From the NCBI RefSeq assembly GCF_004962245.1, contig NZ_SUHQ01000007.1, positions 62,001 to 126,000 of the forward strand: a stretch of 64,000 nt of DNA. The letters run 5' to 3'. Position 1 is the first letter of the stretch. Each line of letters opens with the position of its first letter. This DNA comes from Mesorhizobium sp. (GTDB lineage: Bacteria > Pseudomonadota > Alphaproteobacteria > Rhizobiales > Rhizobiaceae). Under the pieces are notes generated by a model. The model was not told where the DNA came from. It saw only the letters and a list, made by a program, of their open reading frames with translations, and did not search any database. The translations under genes and the position numbers were made by a program. Of this stretch, positions 17,321 to 26,283 are shown one piece after another.

Positions 17321-17548
17321 GGATCGTCCTCCCAGATGGCGCTGAATGCCAAGCCCATCAGGTGTCTGTTCAGGCCATATCCTGTTCGACGGCAAGGGCC
17401 ACCCGAAACCAGATCGGTGGGCTAGCATTCCTGTCACTGGCCTGTCGTCTGGCGTAGCGCCGCGGCGTCAGGGAGGCGAGACACAGAATTGTTTTCATTC
17501 ACGCATAGCTTGGATTAATTGTGCGCGGCCCAGTTTAAGGATTCATCC

Positions 17549-18769
17549 ATGCAGCGATTCGAAAATGCCCGCGAAGCGGCGCTGGCGCTTCGTCCGGACG
17601 ATCCGGTCTACTGCTTCCGTCCGCAGGTGCTGAAAGCCGACGCCAGGCAGTTCATGGGCATGTTTCCCGGCAAGACCGCCTATGCAGTCAAGACAAACGG
17701 CGAGCAGATCGTGCTGAAGGCGCTGGTCGAGGCCGGCGTCAATGCTTTCGACGTGGCCTCGCCCGGCGAGTTCGCTGCCGTGCGCGCTGTCTCATCCGAC
17801 GCCGAGATGCTCTACATGCATCCGGTCAAGGCGCAGTCGGACATCAAGCTGGCACTGGAGAAATACGGCATCCGCGTCATCTCGCTCGACCATGAGGACG
17901 AGATCACCAAGCTGACCCGCGTGGTGCGGGCGCTCGATATCGATCCGGGTGCGATCACCGTGTTCGTGCGCATCCAGACGAAAGGATCGGCAGCCTACGA
18001 GTTGTCGAAGAAATTCGGCGCCGGGCCGGCCAATGCGGTCGAACTGGCCGAACGGCTGAACCGGACGGGCTACAAGGTCGGGCTGTGCTTCCATGTCGGC
18101 AGCCAGATCGAGGATCCCGACACCTATGAGCGGGCGCTGGCCTCGGCCGACTGGGTGCGCAACCGCGTCAGCTTCGACATTGCCGGGCTCGACGTCGGCG
18201 GCGGTTTTCCCGCCGAATACGGCCATGATCCCAACCGCAAGCATATCGAGATGCCGTCGCTCGGCCAAATCATGTCGCGGCTGTCGGGCGATCTGAAGGA
18301 ATACCAATTCGACCAGATGCCGCTGGTGGCGGAGCCGGGCAGGGTGATCGTAGCGCGCTGCCTGTCGCTGATCGTGCGCGTGCTGCTGCGCAAGGGCAAG
18401 CGGCTCTACATCAATGACGGCATCTGGGCGTCGCTGTCGGATTCGTGGACCGGCAAGATCACGCTGCCGGCGCGCTTCATTCCAGACCCAGCGATCCGCT
18501 CGCGCAATGGCGTGGAGAAGACCATCGTGCCGTTCAAGGTGTGCGGTGCGACCTGCGATTCCGTCGACATCCTGTCGCGACCGTTCTGGCTGCCGGAAAC
18601 GGTCGATACCGGCGACTGGATCGAGATCGGCCATATCGGCGCCTATTCGCTGTCGCTGAGGACGCGGTTCAACGGCTTCTACCCCGACACGTTCGTCGAG
18701 GTGACGACGCCGTTCGATGAGGGCGACGCGCCGCAGGGGTTTGCCAGCCTGGAGACGATGGCGGACTAG
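17549..18769 (+). CDS. PLP-dependent ornithine/lysine/diaminopimelate-type decarboxylase (fold type III)
   Basis: 406 residues from the ATG at 17549. The Schiff-base lysine is Lys48 in AYAVKTN. Other group IV decarboxylase blocks are FDVASPGEF, CFHVGSQ, LDVGGGFPAEY, the phosphate-binding EPGR, and the C-terminal CGATCDSVDI with the catalytic cysteine and aspartate. This fits ornithine (or lysine/ornithine) decarboxylase feeding putrescine or cadaverine synthesis, rather than LysA. The last bases lie against a tandem repeat that starts at 18773. Confidence 0.9.
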   Translation: MQRFENAREAALALRPDDPVYCFRPQVLKADARQFMGMFPGKTAYAVKTNGEQIVLKALVEAGVNAFDVASPGEFAAVRAVSSDAEMLYMHPVKAQSDIKLALEKYGIRVISLDHEDEITKLTRVVRALDIDPGAITVFVRIQTKGSAAYELSKKFGAGPANAVELAERLNRTGYKVGLCFHVGSQIEDPDTYERALASADWVRNRVSFDIAGLDVGGGFPAEYGHDPNRKHIEMPSLGQIMSRLSGDLKEYQFDQMPLVAEPGRVIVARCLSLIVRVLLRKGKRLYINDGIWASLSDSWTGKITLPARFIPDPAIRSRNGVEKTIVPFKVCGATCDSVDILSRPFWLPETVDTGDWIEIGHIGAYSLSLRTRFNGFYPDTFVEVTTPFDEGDAPQGFASLETMAD

Positions 18770-18772
18770 GGA

Positions 18773-18897
18773 TTAGGGGAGTAGGGCAGTAAGGCAGTAA
18801 GGGAGTAAGGGAATAAGCCCTTTACAATCCTGCTTCCGATCAATTTTTCCCCTACTGCCCTACTGCCCTACTGCCCTACTGCCCTACTGCCCTACTT
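18773..18897. repeat. 8-bp tandem repeats in inverted arrangement between convergent genes
   Basis: The left array (18773-18812) has five units close to GTAAGGGA or GTAGGGCA. The right array (18850-18897) has five perfect CCCTACTG units and a final CCCTACTT, which are the reverse complement of the left unit. The 37-bp spacer lets the two arrays pair into a long imperfect hairpin. The right array enters the 3' end of the minus-strand transglycosylase gene and supplies its last codons and its TAG stop. Confidence 0.85.
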
Positions 18898-20068
18898 TCG
18901 CCAAAAGCTCCGGCGTAGGCCAGCCGTCGACCGGCAAGCCTAGTCGCATCTGCTCCTTGCGGATCGCCTCGCGGGTGTTGGTGCCCAGGATGCCGTCGAC
19001 CGTGCCCACGTCATAGCCTCTGGCCTCGAGCTTTGTCTGCAGCGCCTTCATCTGGTCGCCGTTGAGGCCGGGTTCGGGATTGCGCGGATCGAACTGCGGT
19101 GCGCCAGCCAGCCGCGCGGCGAGATTTGCCGCGGTCAGTGCATAGGTGAAGGACTGGTTCCACTCGAGATAGACGTCGAAATTGTCGTAGACGAGGAAGG
19201 CCGGCCCCTTGCGCCCCATGGGCAGCGCGAGACCTGCCTTCAGGCCGTTGTCGACAAGAGGCGTGCCGTTCGGGTTGGTGACACCCCACTGAGCCCACTG
19301 CGTCAGCGGCAGCTTGTTGGTGCGGCCGGTCTGGTCCCACGGCATGTCGTCGGGCACGCGGACTTCCTCGATCCAGGGCTGGTCGCGTTTCCAGCCGCGC
19401 GACATGATCTTGTTGGCCGTGGTCATGATCACGTCCCGAGCGCTGCTGCGCAGGTCGACCAGACCGTCATCGTCGCCGTCGACGCCGCGGTTGAGATAGT
19501 CGGACGGCAGCGTCTGCGTCTGGCCGATTTCCCCCGCCCAGGCGCCGGTGACGTCGGCAGGCACCACGCCGCGATCGATGAGTGTCAGCAGCGGCACGAT
19601 CTGCGGGCGAAAGAGTTGCGGGCGGCGGCAATCATGCGAGAGCGTGACCAGTGCGTTCAGCGTGTGGAAATCGCCCTGCACGGCGCCGAAATCGGTTTCC
19701 AGCGCCCAGAAGGCGGCGATGATCGGCGGCTGGACGCCGAATTCCCGGTCGGCGCGGGCAAAGACATCGGCGTATTTTTTCAGATTGGCGGCGCCCTGCT
19801 TCAGCCGATAGGCCGAGATCATGCGCTTCGAGAATTCGATGAAGGTCTGGGTAAAGACACCCTGGGCGCGATCGCGCGCCAGCACCTTTTCGTCGGCGGT
19901 GGCGGCTTCCAGCGCCTCGAGGCCGGCAGCGCCCACGCCGGCGCTCCTGGCCTCCGCCGCCACGCCCTGCTTCCATGCCTCGAAATCGCCGCCGCATTGC
20001 TGTGCCGCCGCTGGCGCCGCCGTGACGGCCAGAAGCAGCGCCGCGAGAATTTCCAAGCGCATCGTCAT
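18884..20068 (-). CDS. Lytic murein transglycosylase, MltB-like, with peptidoglycan-binding domain
   Basis: 394 residues. A signal peptide ends near residue 22 (AAAQ). The SLT_2 domain contains the catalytic Glu124 in FWALETDFG, plus AGEIGQTQTLPSDYLNRGVD. Residues about 335-390 form a PG_binding_1 domain (LQTKLEARGYDVGTVDGILG). It cleaves the MurNAc-GlcNAc bond to give 1,6-anhydro ends in the periplasm. The C-terminal VGQ and the stop are encoded within an 8-bp tandem repeat array, so the original C-terminus may have been replaced. The GH25 gene lies upstream in the same direction. Confidence 0.92.
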   Translation of the reverse strand: MTMRLEILAALLLAVTAAPAAAQQCGGDFEAWKQGVAAEARSAGVGAAGLEALEAATADEKVLARDRAQGVFTQTFIEFSKRMISAYRLKQGAANLKKYADVFARADREFGVQPPIIAAFWALETDFGAVQGDFHTLNALVTLSHDCRRPQLFRPQIVPLLTLIDRGVVPADVTGAWAGEIGQTQTLPSDYLNRGVDGDDDGLVDLRSSARDVIMTTANKIMSRGWKRDQPWIEEVRVPDDMPWDQTGRTNKLPLTQWAQWGVTNPNGTPLVDNGLKAGLALPMGRKGPAFLVYDNFDVYLEWNQSFTYALTAANLAARLAGAPQFDPRNPEPGLNGDQMKALQTKLEARGYDVGTVDGILGTNTREAIRKEQMRLGLPVDGWPTPELLAKVGQ

Positions 20069-20142
20069 CCTTCCGAGAAGATTACCGGCGGTTGCAGGCG
20101 TCCTTCATTGGCCGTGTCGAAAAGCAGGCCGCAGGCCCGGTG

Positions 20143-20934
20143 TCAACGGGTGTTCTGCCGCAGCCATTTGTTCCATGCGGCTTCCGAGCCGTTAAACACA
20201 TTGATGTCGGCGTTGCCCTTCATACCAGGCACAACGCCGGTTCCGGTGTACTGCCAGAAAGTGAAGGGGTGGCTGCCGTATTTCTCGCGCGGATGGCCGG
20301 CCACCGAACGCAGCCAATAGGGGTAGCCGCGAAAGGCCGACAGCCCGTTGTCGTCGAAGAAATCGATCGAGGTGTAGATGATCGGCTTCTTGCCATAGTG
20401 CTTTTCGACGATTTCGAGGAATGTGCTCATCTCGCTGCGAACCGTGGCCGCATCGGGCCGCAGCTTGCAGGTCGGCGATTGCGGGTTCCATTCCATGTCG
20501 AGGACCGGCGGCATCGCCGAACGGTCTTTCGGCACGTTCCGGATGAACCAGCGCGCCTGCGTGGCGGCTGGCGTGCAAAAATAGTAGAAATGATAGGCCG
20601 CGCGGGGGATTCCTGAGGCTTTGGTGCGGCTCCAATGCTCGTTGAAATACTCGTCGAAGCGATCGCCGCCTTCCGTCGCCTTGATGAAAACGAAGGAAAT
20701 GCCGCTGGCCCTTGCCGCCGGCCAATCGACCGAGGTCTGGTATTTGGAGACGTCGGTGCCGTGAACGGCATAGCTCCACGGCGCGCCGCTGTCCCATTCA
20801 TGCGGGTCGGAGTCGTCGAAACGGGGCGCGCGCACCGCGACCATCGGGGCACTGGAAGAGGATGGCGCAAGATCGTCGACGGTCGAGCAGGCGCCCAGCA
20901 GCGTCAGCATGATGAGGACCGCGAAACGGCGCAT
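20143..20934 (-). CDS. GH25-family lysozyme-like lipoprotein
   Basis: 263 residues. The lipobox LLGAC gives an acylated Cys16. The GH25 fold starts with GTDVSKYQ (Asp61) and includes FIKATEGG, AYHFYYF and the catalytic VLDMEW pair, then KPIIYTS and FWQYTGTG near the end. It should cut the beta-1,4 bond of peptidoglycan at the inner face of the outer membrane. The adjacent MltB-like enzyme on the same strand suggests joint cell-wall remodelling. The LPSSSS linker after the lipobox is short. Confidence 0.9.
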   Translation of the reverse strand: MRRFAVLIMLTLLGACSTVDDLAPSSSSAPMVAVRAPRFDDSDPHEWDSGAPWSYAVHGTDVSKYQTSVDWPAARASGISFVFIKATEGGDRFDEYFNEHWSRTKASGIPRAAYHFYYFCTPAATQARWFIRNVPKDRSAMPPVLDMEWNPQSPTCKLRPDAATVRSEMSTFLEIVEKHYGKKPIIYTSIDFFDDNGLSAFRGYPYWLRSVAGHPREKYGSHPFTFWQYTGTGVVPGMKGNADINVFNGSEAAWNKWLRQNTR

Positions 20935-21038
20935 CGCTACTCCTGAACCGGTTTCAGCCGGCCGCTGATGGGTTGCTGCTGCAGGTGGCCCCTCGACCGA
21001 AACCCCTCGAGCGATCGCCCCACAGGATCGCTCGTATC

Positions 21039-21126
21039 TTAAAGCGCGTCGCGTCGACGCGCTTTAATCTTGTTTTTTGTGCATGTCGTTATCCCAAAAT
21101 CGCTGCGCAGTTTTGGGCGACATGCA
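21039..21126. repeat. Composite palindromic element, copy C (two hairpins)
   Basis: The first hairpin is TTAAAGCGCGTC / GACGCGCTTTAA (21039-21050 and 21056-21067, perfect 12-bp arms, 5-bp loop). The second is the 47-bp palindrome 21080-21126 with TGCATGTCG/CGACATGCA arms, the same as at 2362-2408. The pair fills most of the gap between the GH25 gene and the serine hydrolase (20935-21246), where no gene is seen. Confidence 0.8.
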
Positions 21127-21246
21127 TCTATGATCGCCGATCATGGTTGATATTCCGTTGACGGCGCTCGACAGGAACCGCGATTTTGCCGAAGCAATGG
21201 CGGCAAATCGATGACATAAATGAGCGTCCGGGGGGAGTCGAGAAAA

Positions 21247-22626
21247 ATGCAGATTGTCGTGAGGCTCGTGAAACGGCTGCTCGGGCTGGTCGTGCTGGTG
21301 GTCGCAGCACTCGCTGCCTGGCTTTACATAGCACCGCCGGAACTGATCCGCGTCGGCTCGGGCTATGCGGCCAAGATCGTCTGCTCGAATGTCTTTGTCG
21401 CCGGACGCGATGCCGATGAGGTGCTCGCCGTCGACGTGCAGGCGCCGGGCCACCCGCTGCTCAGGCTGATGAGGATCTCCGTCGACAAGGAGCAGGGCAC
21501 GGTTTCGGCGGGGCTGTTCGGCGTGTTCGGCAAGAGCGTCGCGGTCGTTCGCGACGGGCTCGGTTGCACGTCGGTTCCGGATGGCGACATCGCCACGGCC
21601 AAAGCCATCACCGGGCCGGCGCTGACGCCGGCACCGCCGCTCGATGCGCTCTGGCCGGACGGCGACAGGGCCGACGCCTCGCAGAACCCCGAAATCGCGA
21701 AGATACTCGATGATCCTGCAATGACCGGCGCCGGTATGCGAGCGGTGGTGGTGGTCAAGAACGGCCGCATCATCGCCGAGCGCTATGGCGGCGGCTTTAC
21801 CGAAAAGACGCCGCTGCTCGGCTGGTCGATGACCAAGACGGTGAACGCAGCGATCATCGGCACCGTGGTGAAAGACGGCAAGATGGCAATGACGAACCAG
21901 GGGCTGTTCGGACCCTGGAAAACGGACGGCCGCGCCGCCATCAACCTCGCCGCCATGATGGCGATGTCGAGCGGGCTCGAGTTCAACGAGGATTATGGCG
22001 ACGTCACCGACGTGACGCGGATGCTTTACCTCGAACCTGATATGGCGGGCTTTGCCGAATCCAAGCCGCTGACCGGCGAAGTGGGCAAGGTGTTTTCCTA
22101 TTCAAGCGGCACGGCGGTGATGCTGTCCAGACTCTGGCAGGATGCGATCGGCGACAAGGACAAGGCGCTGGCGTGGCCAAGGGTTGCACTGTTCGACCCG
22201 CTCGGCATGCAGAGCGCGGTGCTGGAGGCCGACGAGCACGGCACCTTCGTCGGCTCGTCCTATCTCTACGCCACCGCGCGCGACTGGGCGCGCTTCGGCC
22301 AGTTCCTGCTGCAGGACGGTGTCTGGAACGGCCGGGAAATCCTGCCTGCCGGGTTCGTCGGCTGGATGCGGGAAGCCGCACCCGCCTCGAAAGTCTACGG
22401 CAAGGGCCAATTGTGGATCGAGGGGCCGGGCGACGAGGAGAGCCCCGGTGCCGGCACCGCCGCGGGCCTGCCTGGAGACACCTATTGGATGGAGGGTCAT
22501 GACGGGCAGACGGTCGCCATCATCCCCTCGGAGCAGTTGGTGGTGGTGCGGCTCGGCCTGACGCCGGCCAAGCTCGGCTACCGGCCGCAGATCATGCTGG
22601 CAGCGCTGGTGAAGGCGCTGCATTAG
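21247..22626 (+). CDS. Serine hydrolase, class C beta-lactamase-related, membrane-anchored
   Basis: 459 residues from the ATG at 21247, which has GGGGGAG upstream; 21220 is an in-frame alternative without a site. An N-terminal helix (about residues 5-26) anchors or exports it. The catalytic Ser-x-x-Lys is SMTK in LLGWSMTKTVNAA, the second motif is YSSG, and the third is GHDGQ. This is the penicillin-binding/beta-lactamase-related group, which includes esterases and D-aminopeptidases; true beta-lactamase activity is not implied. Residues 30-150 form a separate N-terminal region with two cysteines of unknown role. Confidence 0.87.
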   Translation: MQIVVRLVKRLLGLVVLVVAALAAWLYIAPPELIRVGSGYAAKIVCSNVFVAGRDADEVLAVDVQAPGHPLLRLMRISVDKEQGTVSAGLFGVFGKSVAVVRDGLGCTSVPDGDIATAKAITGPALTPAPPLDALWPDGDRADASQNPEIAKILDDPAMTGAGMRAVVVVKNGRIIAERYGGGFTEKTPLLGWSMTKTVNAAIIGTVVKDGKMAMTNQGLFGPWKTDGRAAINLAAMMAMSSGLEFNEDYGDVTDVTRMLYLEPDMAGFAESKPLTGEVGKVFSYSSGTAVMLSRLWQDAIGDKDKALAWPRVALFDPLGMQSAVLEADEHGTFVGSSYLYATARDWARFGQFLLQDGVWNGREILPAGFVGWMREAAPASKVYGKGQLWIEGPGDEESPGAGTAAGLPGDTYWMEGHDGQTVAIIPSEQLVVVRLGLTPAKLGYRPQIMLAALVKALH

Positions 22627-22904
22627 GGTCAAAACCCAATCACCTGAACGATCGAGGTCGGACCCTTCTCGGACATTTGACGCCGAGAGCCGGGACGACG
22701 CAGGTTGGGTGGGAAGCGGACGCTCCGTCGCCAGTCGTTTTTGGAGTACGGATCCTACGAGCACGGTCAGGCTCAATCTGTCGGCGCGGCCTCCAGCCCG
22801 GCGATATCGAATTCACCATAGAGCACCACTTCGGCGACGCGATTGGATTGCCGCGATCAAGATCGCTCATCAGTTCACCTAAGCCGCCTCGGAAGGCTGT
22901 GAAC
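22627..22904. other. Gap with no recognisable gene
   Basis: The 278-bp gap follows the serine hydrolase and meets the 3' end of the M14 gene. ORFs of about 115-190 residues cross it on both strands but none shows a domain, a good start site or family-like sequence. It marks the edge of a stretch with a somewhat different base composition. Confidence 0.4.
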
Positions 22905-24109
22905 TCACTCGGGATAAGTCTCAACGCCCTCTGTCGTCGCCTTGTGAAAAAGGATAAATGCCAAGGGGTTGCCGGGCTCGGCCATTGCATCGCTGCGCTT
23001 GCCAGTCATCTCTCCAGCCACGCTGCTTGTATACTCCGCAACCACGTCGCCGAAGCTATTGCGCTGGACGGCCACCTTCTGTCCGGGTTCGACCTTGTCG
23101 TTGAGCTTGACCAGATACTCGACCAACCCGCCTTGGGTTGCCAGGATCGGGAATGCGCTGTTGCCGACAAAGACGGTCACGTCCTTGCCCGTGCGTCCCA
23201 TCGGCCCGGCGACGATGCCGTGATGCTTGAGCACGTTCATCGTGCCTTCCACGAATAGCCCGATCATCTCGAGGTCCAGGTGGCGGGCAGCCCCGATCTC
23301 CGGGCAAAAGGACGGGATGCCCGCGGCGTTAAACGCGTTATGGAGGACATTGGGATATGTAGGATTGTCGAAGATCTGGCCGATGGGATAGAGCTCCGCC
23401 ATCGCCTTGATCTCGGGCACGTCCATCTCGGCAATATTGAATGCGGTGACCTCGAATCCGGTCGTTCCGGTATGGAAGTCGATCGCGAAGTCGGCGTTGG
23501 GCCGCAGCAGCCGGTTGAACACCAGCCCGGCGTGCCGGCTTGCCGCGGTGAAGCCGTTCTCGTTGCCGGGCCATTCCCGGTTCATGTCGATCAGGTCGGC
23601 GCCCCTGCCCGAATTGGGCCATCGGCGCTGCATGCTTTCGAGGGCCGGGCGGGACACGTCCGTGACCGCCATCACCGTGCCCGACATCTGCGCCGGGTCG
23701 AGTTGGTTCATCACGGTCTGGACCGTATGCACAGACTCATCTCGTCGCCATGCACACCACTGACCAGGACAGCGCGCTTGCCCGGCTTTGCCCCCTTGGC
23801 GACCGTCACGGACACATACCAGTGCTGTCCGGTGGGCATCTGCACGCCCTGAAAATACAGAAGGTGCTTCTTGCCGGGCTCCAGGTCGTTGACGTCGAGC
23901 GCGCTGACGACTTTCTTCCCCTGGATCACATCGCCGGTATAGACCGTCCCTGATGGCGCACCCGATGCTGGGCCGGCAGGGGAAGCCGCTGTGTCCTGGG
24001 CGTTCGCGGCACCACCGTTGGCCGTAAGGGCGGCCGCCGCTCCGAACGTGGCAATGGAGGCTACTAATAGATCGCGGCGATCGAGGCCTTTTTTAGGGTT
24101 GTCCGACAT
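22905..24109 (-). pseudogene. Tat-exported succinylglutamate desuccinylase/aspartoacylase-family (M14) hydrolase, frameshifted
   Basis: Two adjoining frames make one protein. The first (24109 to about 23733) has a twin-arginine signal (LDRRDLLVASIATFGAAA), then AVLVSGVHGDEMS with the zinc-binding His-Gly-Asp-Glu. The second continues from about 23732 (VHTVQTVMNQLDP, NREWPGNENG, DFHTGTTGFEV with a further zinc-site histidine) to the stop at 22905. The junction lacks one base within 23733-23737; one extra base would join MS-x-VHTV. The intact enzyme would be a periplasmic zinc deacylase or amidohydrolase. Pseudogene or sequence error cannot be told apart here. Confidence 0.8.
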
Positions 24110-24212
24110 GATGAGGATCTCCTTATGTCATGTGGAAAGCCAAAGTCGAATGCCAAATGTGTAGATTTTCGCAAGCAAACCGCTCGCATAACGCACTCGT
24201 CGCAGGCAGCGA

Positions 24213-25865
24213 TCACATCCTGCCGCGAGCGGCAAGATACTGCTTCAATCGCGCGATCTGGTCGGCAGACCAGCCCTGCGGATCAGTCACCGCGAGCCAC
24301 GCGTCGACGTAGTGTTCGGGCGCAAAGACATGACCATAGCCCATCGGCGTATTGGTCGCGACGGCCATGTCAAAGGCCAACTGTAGCATCGATACCACCG
24401 GATACCACCGCAGTTCCGGCGAGACGTCCGGGCCGCGTGGAGCGTCCATCCACTGGGGACGACGATAGAAGTCGCGATAATCGAAAAACGTAATCGCATC
24501 GCTGGCATATTGGAGGTAGACAATGCGCATGGGACCCCAAGGCGCGTCCGCCGGACCGGACTCGCCATTCTGGTTCATGAAGCGGACGAACGAACCGTTC
24601 CGGAACCGCGGCAACCAAGCAGGCGTACCGGCATTGCGATGCTCCGTTATGCTGCGCCAGATTCTGCTCTCAAAGGGCGGACCGCTCCACAGCGCCCCTT
24701 GGACAGGGTCACCAAGTATCTCGAAAAGCTGCACCGATCTCTCGGAGTTCATCGCTCCGAGGCTCAGGCCATGCAGATAGAGTTTGGGTCGCCTGTCGTG
24801 GGGAAGCGTCGTCCAGTATTCATAGATTGCGGCAAACAAAGCCCTTGCTGCTTCAGAGCCGTATTCCGGTTCGACCAGCAACGATAGCGGGCTCGACAGA
24901 TAGGAGTACTGCTGGGCAACACTCGCCACGTCGCCATTGTGGAGGTATTCAACTGTATCCATCGCGGCGGGATCGATCCAGCCACTTCCGGTAGGCGTGA
25001 TGACGACCAGTACGGAGCGTTCGAAGGCCCCGACGCGCTTCGATTCCTCAAGGGCAAGTTGCGCCCTCTCATCGGCCGTGTCGGCCGCGCGAAGCCCCAC
25101 ATAGACCCGGATGGGTTCGCGCGCATCCTTTTGCGTGAACGTGCTTATCTCGCTAGCGGTAGGTCCCGTCGCGATGAACTCCCGTCCTGCCCGTCCAAGT
25201 TCTTTCCAACTGACGAGGGAAGCGGCGCTGCCGGATTTGAGCGGAGCTGTCGGCTGCGCTCGATCCGGTTCGACGAGGGCATCAAGCGTTGCGAAGGACG
25301 AATCGGCGACGTAGAGCGCGTAGCGAACGAGCACGCCATTTGCGACCGCCCAGAACAGCAATATCGCGACAGTGAAACCGAGTACATTCGAAACCCTGCG
25401 GGGGACGAAGCGGCCCGACCTTTTTGAAATCAAACGGGAGATGCGTTTGAAGAGCCGGACCAACGCGATGAGCATCAGGAACATGACGATCGCGATGACG
25501 CAGACTTCAAGCGGATGCGCGCTCGTCACGGGTTCGAGGTGCATCAGTTGACGGATTGAATTTTGCCATTCCGCTGCCCACCATAAAAACAAGATGGCGA
25601 TTGCCGCGCAAATGGCCGCGACGGCGATCTTGAGAGTAAGCAGGAACCGCTCACGCGGTTCCGGAAGCTCCATATAGGCCCACAGCCAGCGCCACGCGAC
25701 TCCGAAGCCGTATCCGGCGGCGAAACATGCCCCGGAGAGCACGCCCTGGGTCAGGTAGGTTCGAGGAACAAGGGTCGGCGTAAGAGAAGCTACGAAGAAC
25801 AGCGTACCCACGACGAGGCCGCCGGCAGAAAGCGAGCGCCAGAACTTTACCACCCAGTTGCGCAT
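24213..25865 (-). CDS. Membrane alpha/beta-hydrolase family protein (Abhydrolase_9 type)
   Basis: 550 residues. The N-terminal half has about five hydrophobic helices (within residues 10-190), starting with AGGLVVGTLFFVASLTPTLVPR. The C-terminal half is a soluble hydrolase domain with GxSxG in LHGLSLGAM (about residue 365) and conserved FVRFMNQNGE and IVYLQYASDAITFFD. This layout matches the Abhydrolase_9_N/Abhydrolase_9 pair found in bacterial inner-membrane proteins of unknown function; lipase or esterase activity is inferred. The codons look less GC-rich than in neighbouring genes, hinting at different ancestry. No operon partner is evident. Confidence 0.82.
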   Translation of the reverse strand: MRNWVVKFWRSLSAGGLVVGTLFFVASLTPTLVPRTYLTQGVLSGACFAAGYGFGVAWRWLWAYMELPEPRERFLLTLKIAVAAICAAIAILFLWWAAEWQNSIRQLMHLEPVTSAHPLEVCVIAIVMFLMLIALVRLFKRISRLISKRSGRFVPRRVSNVLGFTVAILLFWAVANGVLVRYALYVADSSFATLDALVEPDRAQPTAPLKSGSAASLVSWKELGRAGREFIATGPTASEISTFTQKDAREPIRVYVGLRAADTADERAQLALEESKRVGAFERSVLVVITPTGSGWIDPAAMDTVEYLHNGDVASVAQQYSYLSSPLSLLVEPEYGSEAARALFAAIYEYWTTLPHDRRPKLYLHGLSLGAMNSERSVQLFEILGDPVQGALWSGPPFESRIWRSITEHRNAGTPAWLPRFRNGSFVRFMNQNGESGPADAPWGPMRIVYLQYASDAITFFDYRDFYRRPQWMDAPRGPDVSPELRWYPVVSMLQLAFDMAVATNTPMGYGHVFAPEHYVDAWLAVTDPQGWSADQIARLKQYLAARGRM

Positions 25866-26283
25866 TTGGCCGCTTCGCTTCTCCCAGGATAGTGGCCTCG
25901 CGATGAATACGACCAGCCCATCATGGCTTGCTCTCGCGTTTTGTAGAAGGAGGTCAGGATAAATTTCCAGCTGCTCCGTCTGGCAAGTCGCAATATCTGG
26001 TTGAGTTGCATTGCGATCACCAAAAATCCCGTCGCTGTTGGAGAGCCAATGTTTGCAAACGGCGCGACCGCACCGCGAAGCCCGGACGGGTCAAGAGGAT
26101 ACTCGGTTGAGCGTTGGCCTTTCGCGCCGGAAGACACAAGCGGCGTTCGCCCGGTCTAGTCTAATCCGATTCCAGAGTTCGTTCTCGTGAAGAGCATGGC
26201 GAGGTGGACGGCAATGTCCGCTCCTGACGCGCGAAGTTGCCCGTCTTCGACTCCGGCTCGGCCTGAATTTCTACACACCTTGG
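25866..26283. other. Intergenic stretch without a recognisable gene
   Basis: 418 bp between the Abhydrolase_9 gene and btaB. The longest minus-strand frame (to 26137, 96 codons) has no domain or ribosome-binding site and looks like chance. Its right end should hold the transcription end of btaAB, but I see no clear T-tailed hairpin. Confidence 0.4.

Noticed and set aside
18773..18897. CRISPR array
   Set aside because: The units are 8 bp with no spacers, arranged as two opposed tandem arrays; no cas genes are near.
23711..23740. Programmed frameshift in the M14 gene
   Set aside because: No slippery heptamer or downstream structure is seen at the junction; decay or error is simpler.
25866..26137. 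96-residue minus-strand ORF in the gap before btaB
   Set aside because: No ribosome-binding site, domain or protein-like composition; it runs antisense into nothing conserved.
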